64,000 bases of DNA from Bactrocera neohumeralis (GCF_024586455.1 NC_065921.1:88534061-88598060), one strand, 5' to 3'; positions 1-10,000 are shown, counted from the stretch's first letter. The notes: a model not told the origin generated them from the letters alone. Numbers and translations: made by a program.

Positions 1-267
1 CCGGCCATCTCATATGCCGCAGCCGCGCCCGCCATCTCGTACGCCGCACCCGCTCCAGCCATCTCGTACGCTGCACCCGCCATTAAATTAGCCGCACCCG
101 CGATCTCCTATGCCGCAGCCGCTCCAGCCATCTCATACGCTGCACCCGCCATTAAATTGGCCGCCCCCTCGATCTCCTACGCTGCCGCTGCCCCATCAAT
201 TGTGAAGTACGCTGCTCCAGCCATCAGCTACGGAGGCGGTCTCAGTTTAGGCCACGGCTACCATTAA
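1..267 (+). CDS. AAPAISYA-repeat cuticle-type protein, 3' end only
   Basis: Frame 1 is open from the left edge to a TAA at 265-267. It reads as short tandem units of Ala/Pro-rich sequence (AAPAISYA, AAPAIKLA, AAPSIVKYAAP) and ends GGGLSLGHGYH. The same ending closes the complete gene at 4693-5757, so this is the last exon of a paralogue whose start lies outside the window. Proteins of this composition with AAPA/SYAAP repeats are known in insects as secreted low-complexity cuticle or chorion-like structural proteins; the role here is inferred from composition only. A unit ending in IKLAAP occurs twice here and once in the sister gene, so repeat number has changed between copies. A possible polyadenylation signal lies near 862. 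Alternative: another Ala-rich secreted structural protein. Confidence 0.85.
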   Translation, partial: PAISYAAAAPAISYAAPAPAISYAAPAIKLAAPAISYAAAAPAISYAAPAIKLAAPSISYAAAAPSIVKYAAPAISYGGGLSLGHGYH

Positions 268-1240
268 ATGTATGACAACCGAACTGCAGCAAAAACGAAA
301 GGATATACGATTACAGCAAGAACCCGAAGGCGAGACCACACCACAAACACGTGGGGTAGTGGAAAAGAAGGATGAATGCAACAAGGATTTATGGAATTAC
401 GGATTACATGCTTTACGTTATAGCGTCAGACGGCCATTTGGCGGTCAGCGCTTTTAAGTATTTGCTCTTTTTTTTGTTTTTTGGTAGTCACTAAATGGTT
501 TAATAAGATTTTCTCAGATCTAAAGATCTAAATAATATATTTCCCTGCTCTCAATATGGGAATTCGCCTTACTTTACAATGAATTTTTTTGTCATTGTTG
601 TGATGAATTACAAATGTGTCGACAATAAGAACCAACAACAACAAAAGCGATTCATCAGTACAACAATGTTCAATAACAACAACAGCAAGAACAACAAACA
701 ACAAGAACGACAGCAAGCAGCCGCACGATATATGCAGATAAGAGGAGAGTGGAGTGTAAGAGCGTATGATGAGTGGCAGAAAATCACCGTTGTACGCTCT
801 CAGCAATAATTGTTCTCTTCATCATTTTCATTAATCTCTCTATTTCAAATGTATTCAACTAAATAAATAATTGTTTGAATAAAATATTCATTATGGCAAG
901 CCGAAATTAAGTTCACGATGGCATGGCAAACAAAATATACACATGTACAACAGCAGCAACAACAACAAATTGCGTCATTGCGTGCTCAAAATGGCGTCAA
1001 CTGAGGAATGTGGTGCAAAATAATACGGAATTTGTCTATCAAAGGGTTTAATGAGGATATCATACATACATGCATAAATATATATTGTATTTATTTCAAT
1101 GCTTTGTATATACTATTAAGTAAAAAAGGAATAAAAAATGCTAAGTGAACTTTTTCGTTAAAAAATATAATTTGTGTGATTTTTATTGAAAGATTAGTCA
1201 AATATTTATAAATAATAATAAAAACCTAGCTTTCCCTGCT
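268..1240 (+). repeat. Duplicated 3' flank, copy 1 (paralogous to 5758-6180)
   Basis: Sequence just after the stop (268-400) and again at 968-1240 aligns by eye with 5758-5880 and 5915-6180. Shared landmarks are the CAAGAACCCGAAG stretch, GGTAGTGGAAAAGAAGGAT, ACTGAGGAATGTGGTGCAAA and TTTTTCGTTAAAAAATATAA. Copy 1 has about 500 extra bases (roughly 430-960, including CAACAACAA-type simple sequence) that copy 2 lacks. The short ORFs inside are not conserved between copies, so the stretch is best read as 3' UTR and intergenic DNA. Confidence 0.75.
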
Positions 1241-1244
1241 ATGT

Positions 1245-2495
1245 TTGCGTTTACCCGCCGAAAAAAGAAAATCATCTGTTGATGCTGCCCATTGCCTACA
1301 CACAGGCGTTTCCACTCGGGCAATCTTCTGTTTTTTTCGCATCATATCCTCAGCTTCTCGTATGTTTCTTGTACACCGTACACAAAAATGTTTCTCGTTA
1401 GCTAATTTTTAACCGTAATCAGCCTTTTCTTTTGTAAAAGATTATATTATATTGTGTATATTCGTACAGGGTTTGTCCGGAAAGTAATAGGACTGATTAT
1501 CTTCTGCCGCGACTGTACTTCGGAGCGTGCGCGCACCGTCTGGATTCGGAAGAGGGCGTTTCTAGGTAATGAACGAGCGGCTGGTCAGTTGCCTCCGAGC
1601 ACCTGGAGAGTCAGGACAAAGATTTTCGCGCGACGATACGCGATTAAATTCTGTGTGAAACTTCGTAAATCTGCGACAGAGAAATTTTTTGATATGAAAC
1701 AGAAGGCTTACCCAGATGTTGCTTTAACAAGAAGTGGTGTGTTTCGGTGGCACCAGGCCTTTTTGGAGGGCCGGGAAGAGGTCGCTGATGAAGACCGAAA
1801 GAATGAGCAAATCCAAAGCGAAAACGATGCTCGTTGTCTTTTTTTGATATCAAAGGCATCGTCCACCATTAATTTGTGCCTCCTGGACAAACCGTCAAAG
1901 GGTCAATCGGGTCCGACAAGACAAATCAGCCGATTGGAAGCTGCACCAGGGCAACGCCCCGGCTCACAGCGCCTTCTTGTCAACAGCTACCTAATCAAGG
2001 CCGGCATCCTAACGCTTCCGCTCAGATGTTGCCCCCGGACTTTTTTGTTTCATTGCCTGAAAAGGCCGAGGAAAGGGGATCCAAGCAGCATGCACCTCGG
2101 CTCTCAAAGCTTTTCCGGAGAATGCCTTCCGTGACGCCTTCAAGGCTTGGAAATCGCGCTGGCAGCGCTGCATCGACGCAGGAGGAGCCTATTTTAAAAG
2201 TTTTTAAAGAATTGTAAAGATTGGTTCAATAAATTTTTTTAAATCGACTCAGTCCTATTACTTTTCGGACAAACCCTGTAGGTATATTTGAAACCAAATG
2301 GCAACCATTGCAATAATTTCAACAGGAAAAGGAATGCAGAACTGTGCGGCTGTGAACTGTTTTGAACAAGAATACAACAACATGAGCAAGGCAGTGTCGT
2401 TTGTGTCTTTCAGAATTCTTCCTCTTCTCGTTACCGCTCGTCAACAAACTACGAGTTCGGGCAACAAAAGACCTCGTCTGTAAACGCACTCTAAG
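1245..2495. mobile_element. Possible inserted element carrying a mariner
   Basis: The paralogous flank at 6180-6217 has no counterpart for about 1.26 kb here, so this block was inserted into copy 1. Its edges carry TGCGTTTAC (near 1249) and the inverse GTAAACGCA (near 2482), which could be short terminal inverted repeats of a non-autonomous DNA transposon. A defective mariner (1467-2278) sits inside. No coding sequence for the outer element is recognisable and no clear target duplication was found. Confidence 0.35.
1467..2278 (+). mobile_element. Defective mariner element with intact ends
   Basis: The 30-base terminal inverted repeats at 1467-1496 and 2249-2278 differ at one base; they begin CAGGGTTTGTCCG. 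TA dinucleotides at 1465-1466 and 2279-2280 fit the mariner target duplication. Inside are disrupted pieces of a mariner transposase in the right order: an N-terminal helix-turn-helix region (IKFCVKLRKSATEKFFDMKQ), a DIKGIVHH-stop-FVPPGQTV piece, an HQGNAPAHSAFLVNSYL catalytic piece, and a C-terminal AFKAWKSRWQRCIDAGGAYF tail. At 812 bp it is shorter than the usual ~1.3 kb and the frame is broken several times, so it cannot encode a transposase. Confidence 0.9.
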
Positions 2496-2630
2496 TAAAA
2501 TATAATACATGGTTTTAGAACTGCGGTAAAAGCAAGATGTCAGTTGTTGATCATCTTAGCCAATAAAAACCATGAAATAATAAACGAAAAGTATTCGTTA
2601 ATATGAACCGAATACTTGAATAAAATGAAT

Positions 2631-2765
2631 TTAGAAACCTACATCGGCCAAGCACATACAAAGCAACAACCTCGAAACCCAAAGACATATTATATATTTA
2701 GCAAAGACATCAACCAATCGAACGGTTTCGCCTCGAATGGATATAGCTGGAGTCTTATGTGTTTT
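2631..2765 (-). pseudogene. Remnant of the last exon of the Cys-loop receptor gene
   Basis: On the minus strand this stretch aligns with the end of the receptor gene at 6432-6535. It keeps the codons for AKPFDWLMSLLN, then a diverged insert with a stop, then LLLCMCLADVGF and the stop codon TAA (2631-2633). The neighbouring sequence at 2508-2570 also matches 6217-6310 just beyond the receptor stop. The rest of the receptor gene is absent, so this is a fossil left by the duplication that made the two cuticle genes. Confidence 0.8.
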
Positions 2766-3780
2766 AAGGGTCCACGTTGCTTGGTTTGTTAACAATCTAC
2801 ACTCTATTTATTGGTCTGCCAAAATGACTCTACCATAAATCCAATATAACTCTGTTAATAAGACGTTCATGTGGTTAGTTCCATTTCGTAATAACAGCCA
2901 AGTCGCAAAGTCTGCGTTAGGCGTGGCCATTGCAAACTCTTTGGTCGACATTTTTAATAAAATGTGGTTGAAACACCTTTAATTCTTAAAATTTTGCTCC
3001 CATGACTATTTTTCAAATAAGGAAGTCCCATGAATTATTAATTTTCAAGTAAATTATCTAAATAACAGTGAGCATGGCGTGCCTATAAAAGGAATCTGTT
3101 GGAAACCGCGCATTGTTCGGAAGCTATTTGTGAAAAATCTGGGTCAGAGCAATTTAAAAGAATATAACAACACCCGTTATGTGCTAGTGACAGGCATCTA
3201 AGTTGCCTCAAACAATTTTGAGCAGTGGGAATATTTGTTGGCAGGCCATTAATAAGAGGCTAGTCTTCTACTTTCAAATTTCCATTTTGTGCATCACACT
3301 TATCAGCTCAGTATATAACGCAGTTCACCTCAGAAACTAATAACACAGTTTAAATACGAATTTGCAAATCAAACGGAAAAAGTCTTCAAAAACTCTTCGG
3401 TCATAGCAACGAAAATCTCAAGTCCATTCATTCACTCATTTCGCACATACATATTTGTCACCAAACATAGGGTGCATGACGCCAGCCGAGCTGACGGCAG
3501 ACGGCGGACCATAGGAGATCGCATGTTGCTACAATTCTGGCTGCAATTGGCATTTGCACACATTGCTAAGTGCTCAGAATAGAAACAGCAAGCGCTGAGC
3601 AATGCAGACATTTCAAGCAGCAGCATAAGAATCGATTCCGCCGCCACATCTTGCCAAAACGAGCCACTAGTCGTCGGCGCGAATTCGGGCTTCATGTCTT
3701 TCTTTTGTTGTAAAAAGCTTCGAGCGCCTCAAAATCCGATTGCAGTCGCTCTGCTTTGGGTGGTTGTGCATTTTTGCGCC
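2766..3780. other. Intergenic; two TATA-like sites, no gene recognised
   Basis: No convincing coding frame. CTATAAAAGG near 3083 and GTATATAACGCAGTTCACC near 3313 resemble arthropod core promoters, and the latter is followed by 5'UTR-like A-rich sequence, but no open reading frame with cuticle or other similarity follows. An 87-codon minus-strand frame (3695-3432) is Cys-rich but has no recognisable domain. Confidence 0.4.
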
Positions 3781-4090
3781 CTTATTTGTTTGTTATTTAT
3801 TATACCGTCGCAACCTGTTGCTTAGGGTATACTAATTTTTTTGGGCTAACTGTTGTTTGGAACATCCAAACGAGATATATAATGATTTGCATGTATGTAT
3901 GTATGTATGTATGGTCAAGAGGAAAATATGTGTTGTCTCCGTCGGACCATATGTAATAGCAAAAACTTGAGAACTTGCCAACCTGAAGCGGTTAGTATTT
4001 CAGCTGGCTGAAATCGAACCATTGCCACGCCCACCGACCCATAATTCCGGCCACTTTTTACGAATAGCTTCGCAAATGACACATAACACT
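3780..4090. repeat. Dispersed-repeat-like segment with ATGT microsatellite
   Basis: Begins TATACCGTCGCAACCTGTTGC and contains phrases such as CTGAAATCGAACCATTGCCACGCCCACC, typical of the degenerate dispersed repeats elsewhere in the window (compare 38990-39960). A (TATG)n run lies near 3893-3912. No coding potential. Confidence 0.45.
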
Positions 4091-4188
4091 CAATTAGTAT
4101 TCCTAATTGACAGTTTGACCGGTCGGAAAGAATTCGGAGTAGATCACTTCTCGATTATCGAAGAAAACTACAAGTATTAACATAACCT

Positions 4189-4395
4189 TCATTTTTGATT
4201 TGCGCGACTTGGTTTTTTCAACTCCTGCTCACCTTTTCCACGATATTTCAAAAAGGTTTTCACTGATCCCTCCAAAAGTCCAACGATGCTGGTAAGACCT
4301 CTGGCTGTTAATCGTCGATTCTCAAGCACCAATTTCCCGACGTGTTGTTTATCAGTAGATGTTGATGGCCGTCCTGGACGTGGTTCGTCCAAACA
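4189..4395 (-). mobile_element. Mariner transposase fragment
   Basis: Minus-strand translation from 4392 reads DEPRPGRPSTSTD, then HVGKLVLENRRLTARGLTSI, then GSVKTFLK. This matches the second DNA-binding helix-turn-helix region and linker of mariner transposases. Only about 65 codons survive and no terminal repeats were found. The fragment lies 175-385 bases upstream of the likely start of transcription of the cuticle gene, so it forms part of its proximal upstream region. Confidence 0.8.
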
Positions 4396-4538
4396 AAAAC
4401 AGTTAGACGCGACAAACGATTATTATGTTTCGATACACCCGAACTTGGCTCTTCCTTACTTGCTTTTGTTTCACTTTTACGCTACGTTTTTGCGCTCTTC
4501 AATGTAATCTTTCTAATTTACGATCGAACGCGTTGAAC

Positions 4539-4575
4539 TATAAAAGTAACTGCTTGTCAGCTTAGTAATCACAGT
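4539..4575 (+). promoter_or_regulatory. TATA box and initiator of the cuticle gene
   Basis: TATAAAAG at 4539-4546 is followed about 30 bases later by TCACAGT (4569-4575), a good fly initiator. The predicted start is A4571, giving a 5' UTR of about 122 bases before the ATG at 4693. Confidence 0.7.
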
Positions 4576-4692
4576 TGACTTCTCCACCAACCGAGCGACT
4601 AGCAAGCAAATCGTGTGCGTGCGTTCAATAGACGTGTGAAAGAGTTCGCAAATAAATCACTTTAATCCTCCGCAACGCCTTCATATCCAGAC

Positions 4693-5757
4693 ATGAAATA
4701 TCTGGTGAGGATAACGCGTGTGTTCTAGTCGAAATTTGTGACCATAAGTGCTTATGTTTATGCCGTTACTGTGCTTCTAATCACCTTTTTTAATGTGTCC
4801 TTTCCGTTGTGTCACACTAGATCGTACTTAGTTTGATCGCAGCCGCCACCGCTGCCCCTGGATTATTGGGTTTGGGCCATGGATCATATGCAGCACCAGC
4901 GCTGAGCTTAGGGAGCTTAGGTCATGGACCAGCTATAAGTTATGCCGCTCCCGCTGTTAGCATTGCTCAGTCCGCCCCATCCATTAGTTACGCAGCGCCA
5001 TCCATCAGCCTTGCTGCAGCACCCGTAGTATCTGCACCTGCTGTAGTATCCGCACCTACTGTAGTATCCGCACCTGCTGTAGTTGCCGCACCGACCATCG
5101 TGAAAGCAGCCCCAGCCGCCACCAGCTACTCTACCTTCAGTCAAGTGAGTTCAGAGGCGAGAGAAAGAGGATCCTGTTATAATCCTGTAAATTCCATACT
5201 CCCCTCAGGTTATTCAGCATTCCGCTCCAGCTGTCGTTAAGGTCGCCGCCGCCGCACCAGTAGCCGTAGCAGCTCCCGCACCAGTTGCCGTAGCGGCTCC
5301 AGCACCAGTTGCCATAGCAGCTCCAGCGCCAGTTGCAGTAGCAGCTCCCGCTATTTCTTATGCCGCACCCGCTCCAGCTATTTCATTGGCCGCTGCTGCG
5401 CCAGCCATCTCGTACGCCGCAGCTGCTCCATCTATTTCATTGGCCGCAGCCGCCCCATCCATCTCGTATGCTGCCGCACCGGCCATCTCATACGCCGCAC
5501 CCGCTCCATCCATTTCATTAGCCGCAGCCGCCCCAGCCATCTCGTATGCCGCACCGGCACCAGCTATTTCGTACGCCGCAGCCGCCCCAGCCATTTCTTA
5601 TGCCGCAACTGCTCCAGCCATCTCGTACTCTGCACCCGCCATTAAATTAGCCGCCCCCTCGATCTCCTACGCTGCAGCTGCCCCATCCATCGTGAAGTAT
5701 GCTGCTCCAGCCATCAGCTACGGAGGCGGTCTCAGTTTAGGTCACGGCTACCATTAA
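4693..5757 (+). CDS. AAPAISYA-repeat secreted cuticle-type protein, complete
   Basis: Three exons: 4693-4704 (MKYL), 4821-5144 and 5209-5757, all introns phase 0, predicting 294 residues. A tiny first exon encoding MKxL, followed by the rest of the signal peptide in exon 2 (IVLSLIAAATAAPG), is the usual layout of fly cuticle-protein genes. The mature part begins with GLLGLGHG. It continues with VVSAPAVV-type units in exon 2, then four near-identical APVAVAAP units, then about 15 AAPAISYA/AAPSISLA units, ending GLSLGHGYH. There is no Rebers-Riddiford chitin-binding motif, so chitin binding is not claimed. The second intron (64 nt, GTGAGT...CAG) is supported because reading through it gives an unrelated tail and an early stop, whereas splicing joins the two repeat regions in frame. 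AATAAA at 5883-5888 may be the poly(A) signal. Likely a secreted extracellular structural protein; tissue unknown. Confidence 0.88.
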
Positions 5758-6431
5758 ATGAGTTACAAACGATGTGCAGCCAAAACGAAAAGGATACTAT
5801 AGCAAGAACCCGAAGCCGAGACCACATCACGATCACGTGGTGTAGTGGAAAAGAAGGATAAATGCAAAACGCATTGATATTTAATAAAAAATTAATCTAA
5901 CAGCCACATAAGTTGCATGATCGCGTGCTCCAAATGGCGTAACTGAGGAATGTGGTGCAAAATAACAAGGAATTTGTCTATCAAAGGGTTAATGACAACA
6001 TTATATATATACATATACATATAATACATATATAAATGCAAGCATAAATGTATTGTATTTATTACAAGGCTTTGTATATACTTTTAATAAAAACAATATG
6101 AAATGAAATTTTTCGTTAAAAAATATAATTTTTGTGATTTTTATAAACAAATACAATCAAATAATTAAAATACACCAAAAATTTTAGTAAAACTCATAGC
6201 ATCCGTTTGAAACCCAAAGAATTTTAGAACTTCGGTAAAAACAGAATGTCGACGATTATGAACAAAGTGCTGACGACGATGAAGCAGCAGTTGTTGATCA
6301 TCTTAGCCAGCTCGCGCCAAGGATGTGTCTGAATGCTCACATATTGATCGCACTAAATTGACGGAGGAAAATAAATGATTTTAGCTTACAAAAATGTTAA
6401 ACAAATACAAACGAAGATTGGTAAAATGAAG
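5758..6431. repeat. Duplicated 3' flank, copy 2, between convergent genes
   Basis: The 674 bases between the stop codons of the cuticle gene and the minus-strand receptor gene hold their 3' UTRs. They align with 268-1240 and 2508-2630, apart from insertions in that copy. No further gene is seen. Confidence 0.7.
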
Positions 6432-9015
6432 TTAGAAACCTACATCGGCCAAGCGCATACAAAGCAACAAGCGCAGAGCCGACACATTTAGCAAAGACAT
6501 CAACCAATCGAACGGTTTCGGCTTGGGAGGATAGAGCTCCAGCCAGATCAGAGCCACGTGCAATAGATAGCAGAAGGCCGCGGTGCGCATAACATGACGA
6601 TAAGCTTTCACTAAAATAAAAATAGAGCAGATAGTTCCAAAATTTTGCACGTAGGTGCCAACTACTCACATATGTTCGGTATATAGGCGGTGGGTGCATG
6701 CTTTGTGACGAACATCAAACCCATGGAGATGACGAAGAACACCACCAATATGAGACCACCGCGTCGATAGCCGCGAAGCAAGAAAGACAAAACCAGCAAC
6801 GTCTCACAGGCTGCAAAGAAAAACCATAGCGACATTGTGAAACACTTGATTTGCGCCATATCCGGCGACATAGCTACCCAAAATTGGCATCGTGTAAACG
6901 TTCCGGTAAAACGCGCCATTCCTTTCGATCGTGAAATCCAACGATATGTCGCCGTTCATGGATTGGGCAATGGCTTGGGTATCATAACGGCTCGTATTGC
7001 TCGCTGCACTGACAATCTGCGATATACTTATTTGTCTGAAATGCCACTCGCTTAGCATGCTGAACGGTTCCACAGGCAATGGCATGCTATTGTCGTATTG
7101 CAGGGTGATCGGCTCACGTGTGCGCGGCGAAAATGACTCTATGCCCAATATTAGACCACAATTGAGGCGTTCATGCGGCCAGTTTTGTTTCGTATCCACG
7201 CACCAAGTCACGAATTCGGCGTTCGTGTTGATCATGGTCACGTTGCCGTTGGCATAGAGCATAAAACCGATATCGGGTTCACGTTGTGTGGTGCTGCCGT
7301 GGGCGGCGCTGCGGAGCCGAAAAACATATCAAAACTGTTATATTGTTAGTGAACAGCGCCAACTTACTTGAGCACTATTAAATCTGGTAGCCAAAGAATT
7401 TTCGGTACTTCTTTGTAGCCGAAACTTACGCCGGCAATACCAAATGCATCCGCATCCCAGGCAAGTCTGGGATCTTGCCAATACTAATCAGGAGCGCGAG
7501 ATAAAAAAAAACAATGGATGAATGGAGGAAGAGAAGGCATGAGTAAGGTCTCATTAGTACACATATTCTAAGTTACAATTAAACCGGTGAGGCGGTAAAG
7601 CTTCAACTAAACTCTCAGCTCAGATCTAGAACTAGAGCTTTAATCGCTAATTTCATAATTTTCCTTATACAGCTATACTTCCCGTTATGATTTCAATGTC
7701 AACGCTACTCACCAACGATAAATGCAAGCGTGTGTGTAGAATGGACTTTTCATGATTATAAACGACCGATTTCAGTTGGAATGCGAAGTTGACCGACTGC
7801 AGATCCATGGGCACCGACTCGTTCGCGAAATTCTTAGTCAAATTCGCTAGCAGGGAGTGAAAAAGGTCGGTCTCATGTGCTTCCTCCTCCATTTCTTCAG
7901 CTGCGAAATACAACATTTTCTCGAGATAAACAAATACACTTACACACACACACACACATTGTTTAAAAACGCATACGCTTACCGAAGCCATCGAATTGAC
8001 AGTCGTAGTACCATTTCGCCGGCGTCGAGCCAAAACTACTGAAGCTCAGATAATTGATTTCGAGCGGCGCGGGATCCGTGTAATTCAAAAGCGGTGCCTG
8101 CTTCAAACCCGGAATGTAAACGGAAAGTGTGCCATCTGCGGTAGAAAGAAAACACACACTCACACATAAGTGGATTTGCGGAAATCTGTTTGCGGACAGC
8201 GAGACATGTGCACACGAGATATTTTCAGCCTAACTTAACCACGCTCGGCTTATCAGCTGCTTACTCACACTTCTTTATATGTATACATGCCGACACTTTT
8301 TCCTTTTTTTTACACATATTTACAAAGTATGTTGGCACAATGCCACTCCCACACATCTAAATATACACATTTATACATACATATATACATATATATAAGG
8401 TATATATGCATTTACATACATACATACATACATATATGCATGAACGTACCCTTCGTTTGTATGATTTCGATGGGCGTCGGATCGTACATCGTCAAAATGT
8501 TTGGCATCGTACTTGTGGAGACGCGCATCGAGGCCATGCGACTACGTATCGAGGAGAAGGAATTCTGGCCGGCGCCAATCACTGATAAAATAAAATAGAA
8601 ATGCACAAAGAAATTCCATTCAGTATTTTGCATTATTCATTTCAACCACATGCACACACACATACAATGTAAGCGTGTGTATGTATTTTGTTGTCCATTA
8701 CGCACCCACTTCATAGACTCGGTCCCTGGAGAGCGGCCTGTCGTTGGTCGACAACAGGATGTGTGCATCCATCGGCGCGAGCACGTAAAATTTCAAATGC
8801 AACCGTTCATTGGCGTTCACTTTGTTGTTGGCCAATTTGTGTATGTGAAAGAATTGCGTGTAGGCATATCCGGTGTTGGCTATACGAAACTCCTTGCACG
8901 TATCCATTTGCGCCAAGGACACGTTGTATTTGTTGGCGGCGCTGAGTTGCAGGAAGAGCAACGTTATAATGCATACTGCCAGACTAAAGTTATTACATAA
9001 GCGATACAAATGCAT
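6432..9015 (-). CDS. Chimeric receptor: FAMeT-like domain plus Cys-loop ion-channel region
   Basis: Eight exons on the minus strand: 9015-8706, 8581-8450, 8135-7983, 7900-7713, 7483-7368, 7308-6878, 6810-6670 and 6610-6432. Splice sites fit GT/AG and all phases agree, predicting 549 residues. Residues 1-27 are a signal peptide. About 30-200 resemble the farnesoic acid O-methyltransferase domain (PF12248 type: LKFYVLAPMDAHILLS, YEVVIGAGQNSFSSIR, DGTLSVY). From about 235 it is a Cys-loop receptor: YWQDPRLAWDADA, the WLPDLIVLN motif, and Cys336/Cys350 bracketing 13 residues (the signature Cys loop), then FYRNVYTMPIL leading into TM1. TM1 is about 437-459, TM2 461-479 followed by KHAPTAYIP, TM3 498-516, TM4 525-546. 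Loop C lacks the vicinal cysteines of acetylcholine-receptor alpha subunits, and the TM3-TM4 loop is only about 10 residues. Predicted plasma-membrane, ligand-gated channel subunit or non-channel relative; ligand unknown. PF12248 is not known to be catalytic by itself. Introns 6 (67 nt) and 7 (59 nt) are needed to keep TM1 and TM3 in frame. Confidence 0.85.
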
Positions 9016-9306
9016 TGCAACTATTGCAAATGATATGCCGTTATAAGATTATTTTTACTTTTCAAATTGTTTCAACGTTTCACAGCGAATGCTCCAGAGC
9101 AACTACTTCGGGATATAACGTTAAGCAGTTAAAGAGCTGCAGCATCGCCGCTGAGTTATGATAAACCTTAAGGCTGAGAGCAAGTGTGTGGGAAGTTATC
9201 AGCAAAACATTCTTGAGTATGCTGAGGAACTGTAAAAACACACAGTGTTTGCTGAATATATGAAACTTTGCCGATGTTTTTTGCATGTCTGGTTAGCAGT
9301 CACTTA

Positions 9307-9557
9307 TCAGTTAAGTTCTGGTTAAGTTCCGGTTAAGTTCTGGTTAACTTAACCAAAAGTCCTTCTTTCGGTAAAAAAAAAAAACCTTTTTCTTTAACCA
9401 GAACTTAATTGAACTTAACCAAGACTCCTTACTTCGGTAAAAACAAAAACTTTTTTAACCAGAAATTAACAAAGACTTTCTTTCGGTAAAAACAAAAACT
9501 TTTTAACCAGATCTTAACCAAAACTCATTCTTTTTTTTATAACCAGTACTTAACTGA
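9307..9557. mobile_element. Foldback/MITE-like element with internal repeats
   Basis: The 18-base ends TCAGTTAAGTTCTGGTTA (9307-9324) and its inverse at 9540-9557 match with one mismatch. Inside, GTTAAGTTCTG repeats three times near the left end. A unit containing TTCGGTAAAAA and TTAACCAGAACTTAA then recurs about every 50-65 bases in inverse orientation. It has no coding content. It lies between the starts of the receptor gene (minus) and the probable first exon of the dehydrogenase gene (plus). Confidence 0.6.
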
Positions 9558-10000
9558 CAGATGGCTGCTCACCAAACATGGAGAAAACGGTCTTTAGAAC
9601 TGCTATTTGCCAAGAAGGTTGGAAGAGAGATGGGTGAAATTGCGATTTGAAGAAAACAAATCAATAATTTTCAAGAATTATCTAAACACAGAAAGCACTT
9701 ATGTTACTAATCGCTTAGTCCCTTATATATTAATAATTCGAAATTTAAAGAATTAAAAATAAACGAGTTCATTATATATAATTATATTATTATATAATTT
9801 TAATCAGAGTAACCAACGAAAGCTATGACCATAGTACCATAATCTTTCAAACATAACAGTTTCAACAAAGATTAAAAACTACTCACAAATGTCTCAACAA
9901 ATCCATCAAATAAAAACCACGTTCAAATTAAAAAAATACGTTCAGCCAGTGGCAACGCTGTTAGCTGTCAGCTGTCTAAACAGCTGTGTTGACGTTGTGT
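9558..10000. other. Intergenic DNA between divergent genes
   Basis: AT-rich, no coding frame. Two CAGCTG E-box-like palindromes lie close together (about 9970-9990). Their role is not known. Confidence 0.35.

Noticed and set aside
272..457. 61-codon open frame directly after the partial cuticle gene
   Set aside because: It lies in the 3' flank, and the paralogous flank at 5760-5880 has indels that destroy the frame, so it is not a conserved gene.
3432..3695. 87-codon Cys-rich minus-strand frame
   Set aside because: No signal peptide, domain or splice context; single occurrence in low-information DNA.
6804..6877. Read-through of receptor exon 6 (GSYVAGYGANQVFHNV)
   Set aside because: This is a 67-nt intron: it starts with GT, ends TTTTTCTTTGCAG, and splicing it restores a proper TM1.
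6837..7257. Plus-strand open frames opposite the receptor exon
   Set aside because: They mirror the coding minus strand, which carries the Cys loop and fits the spliced model.
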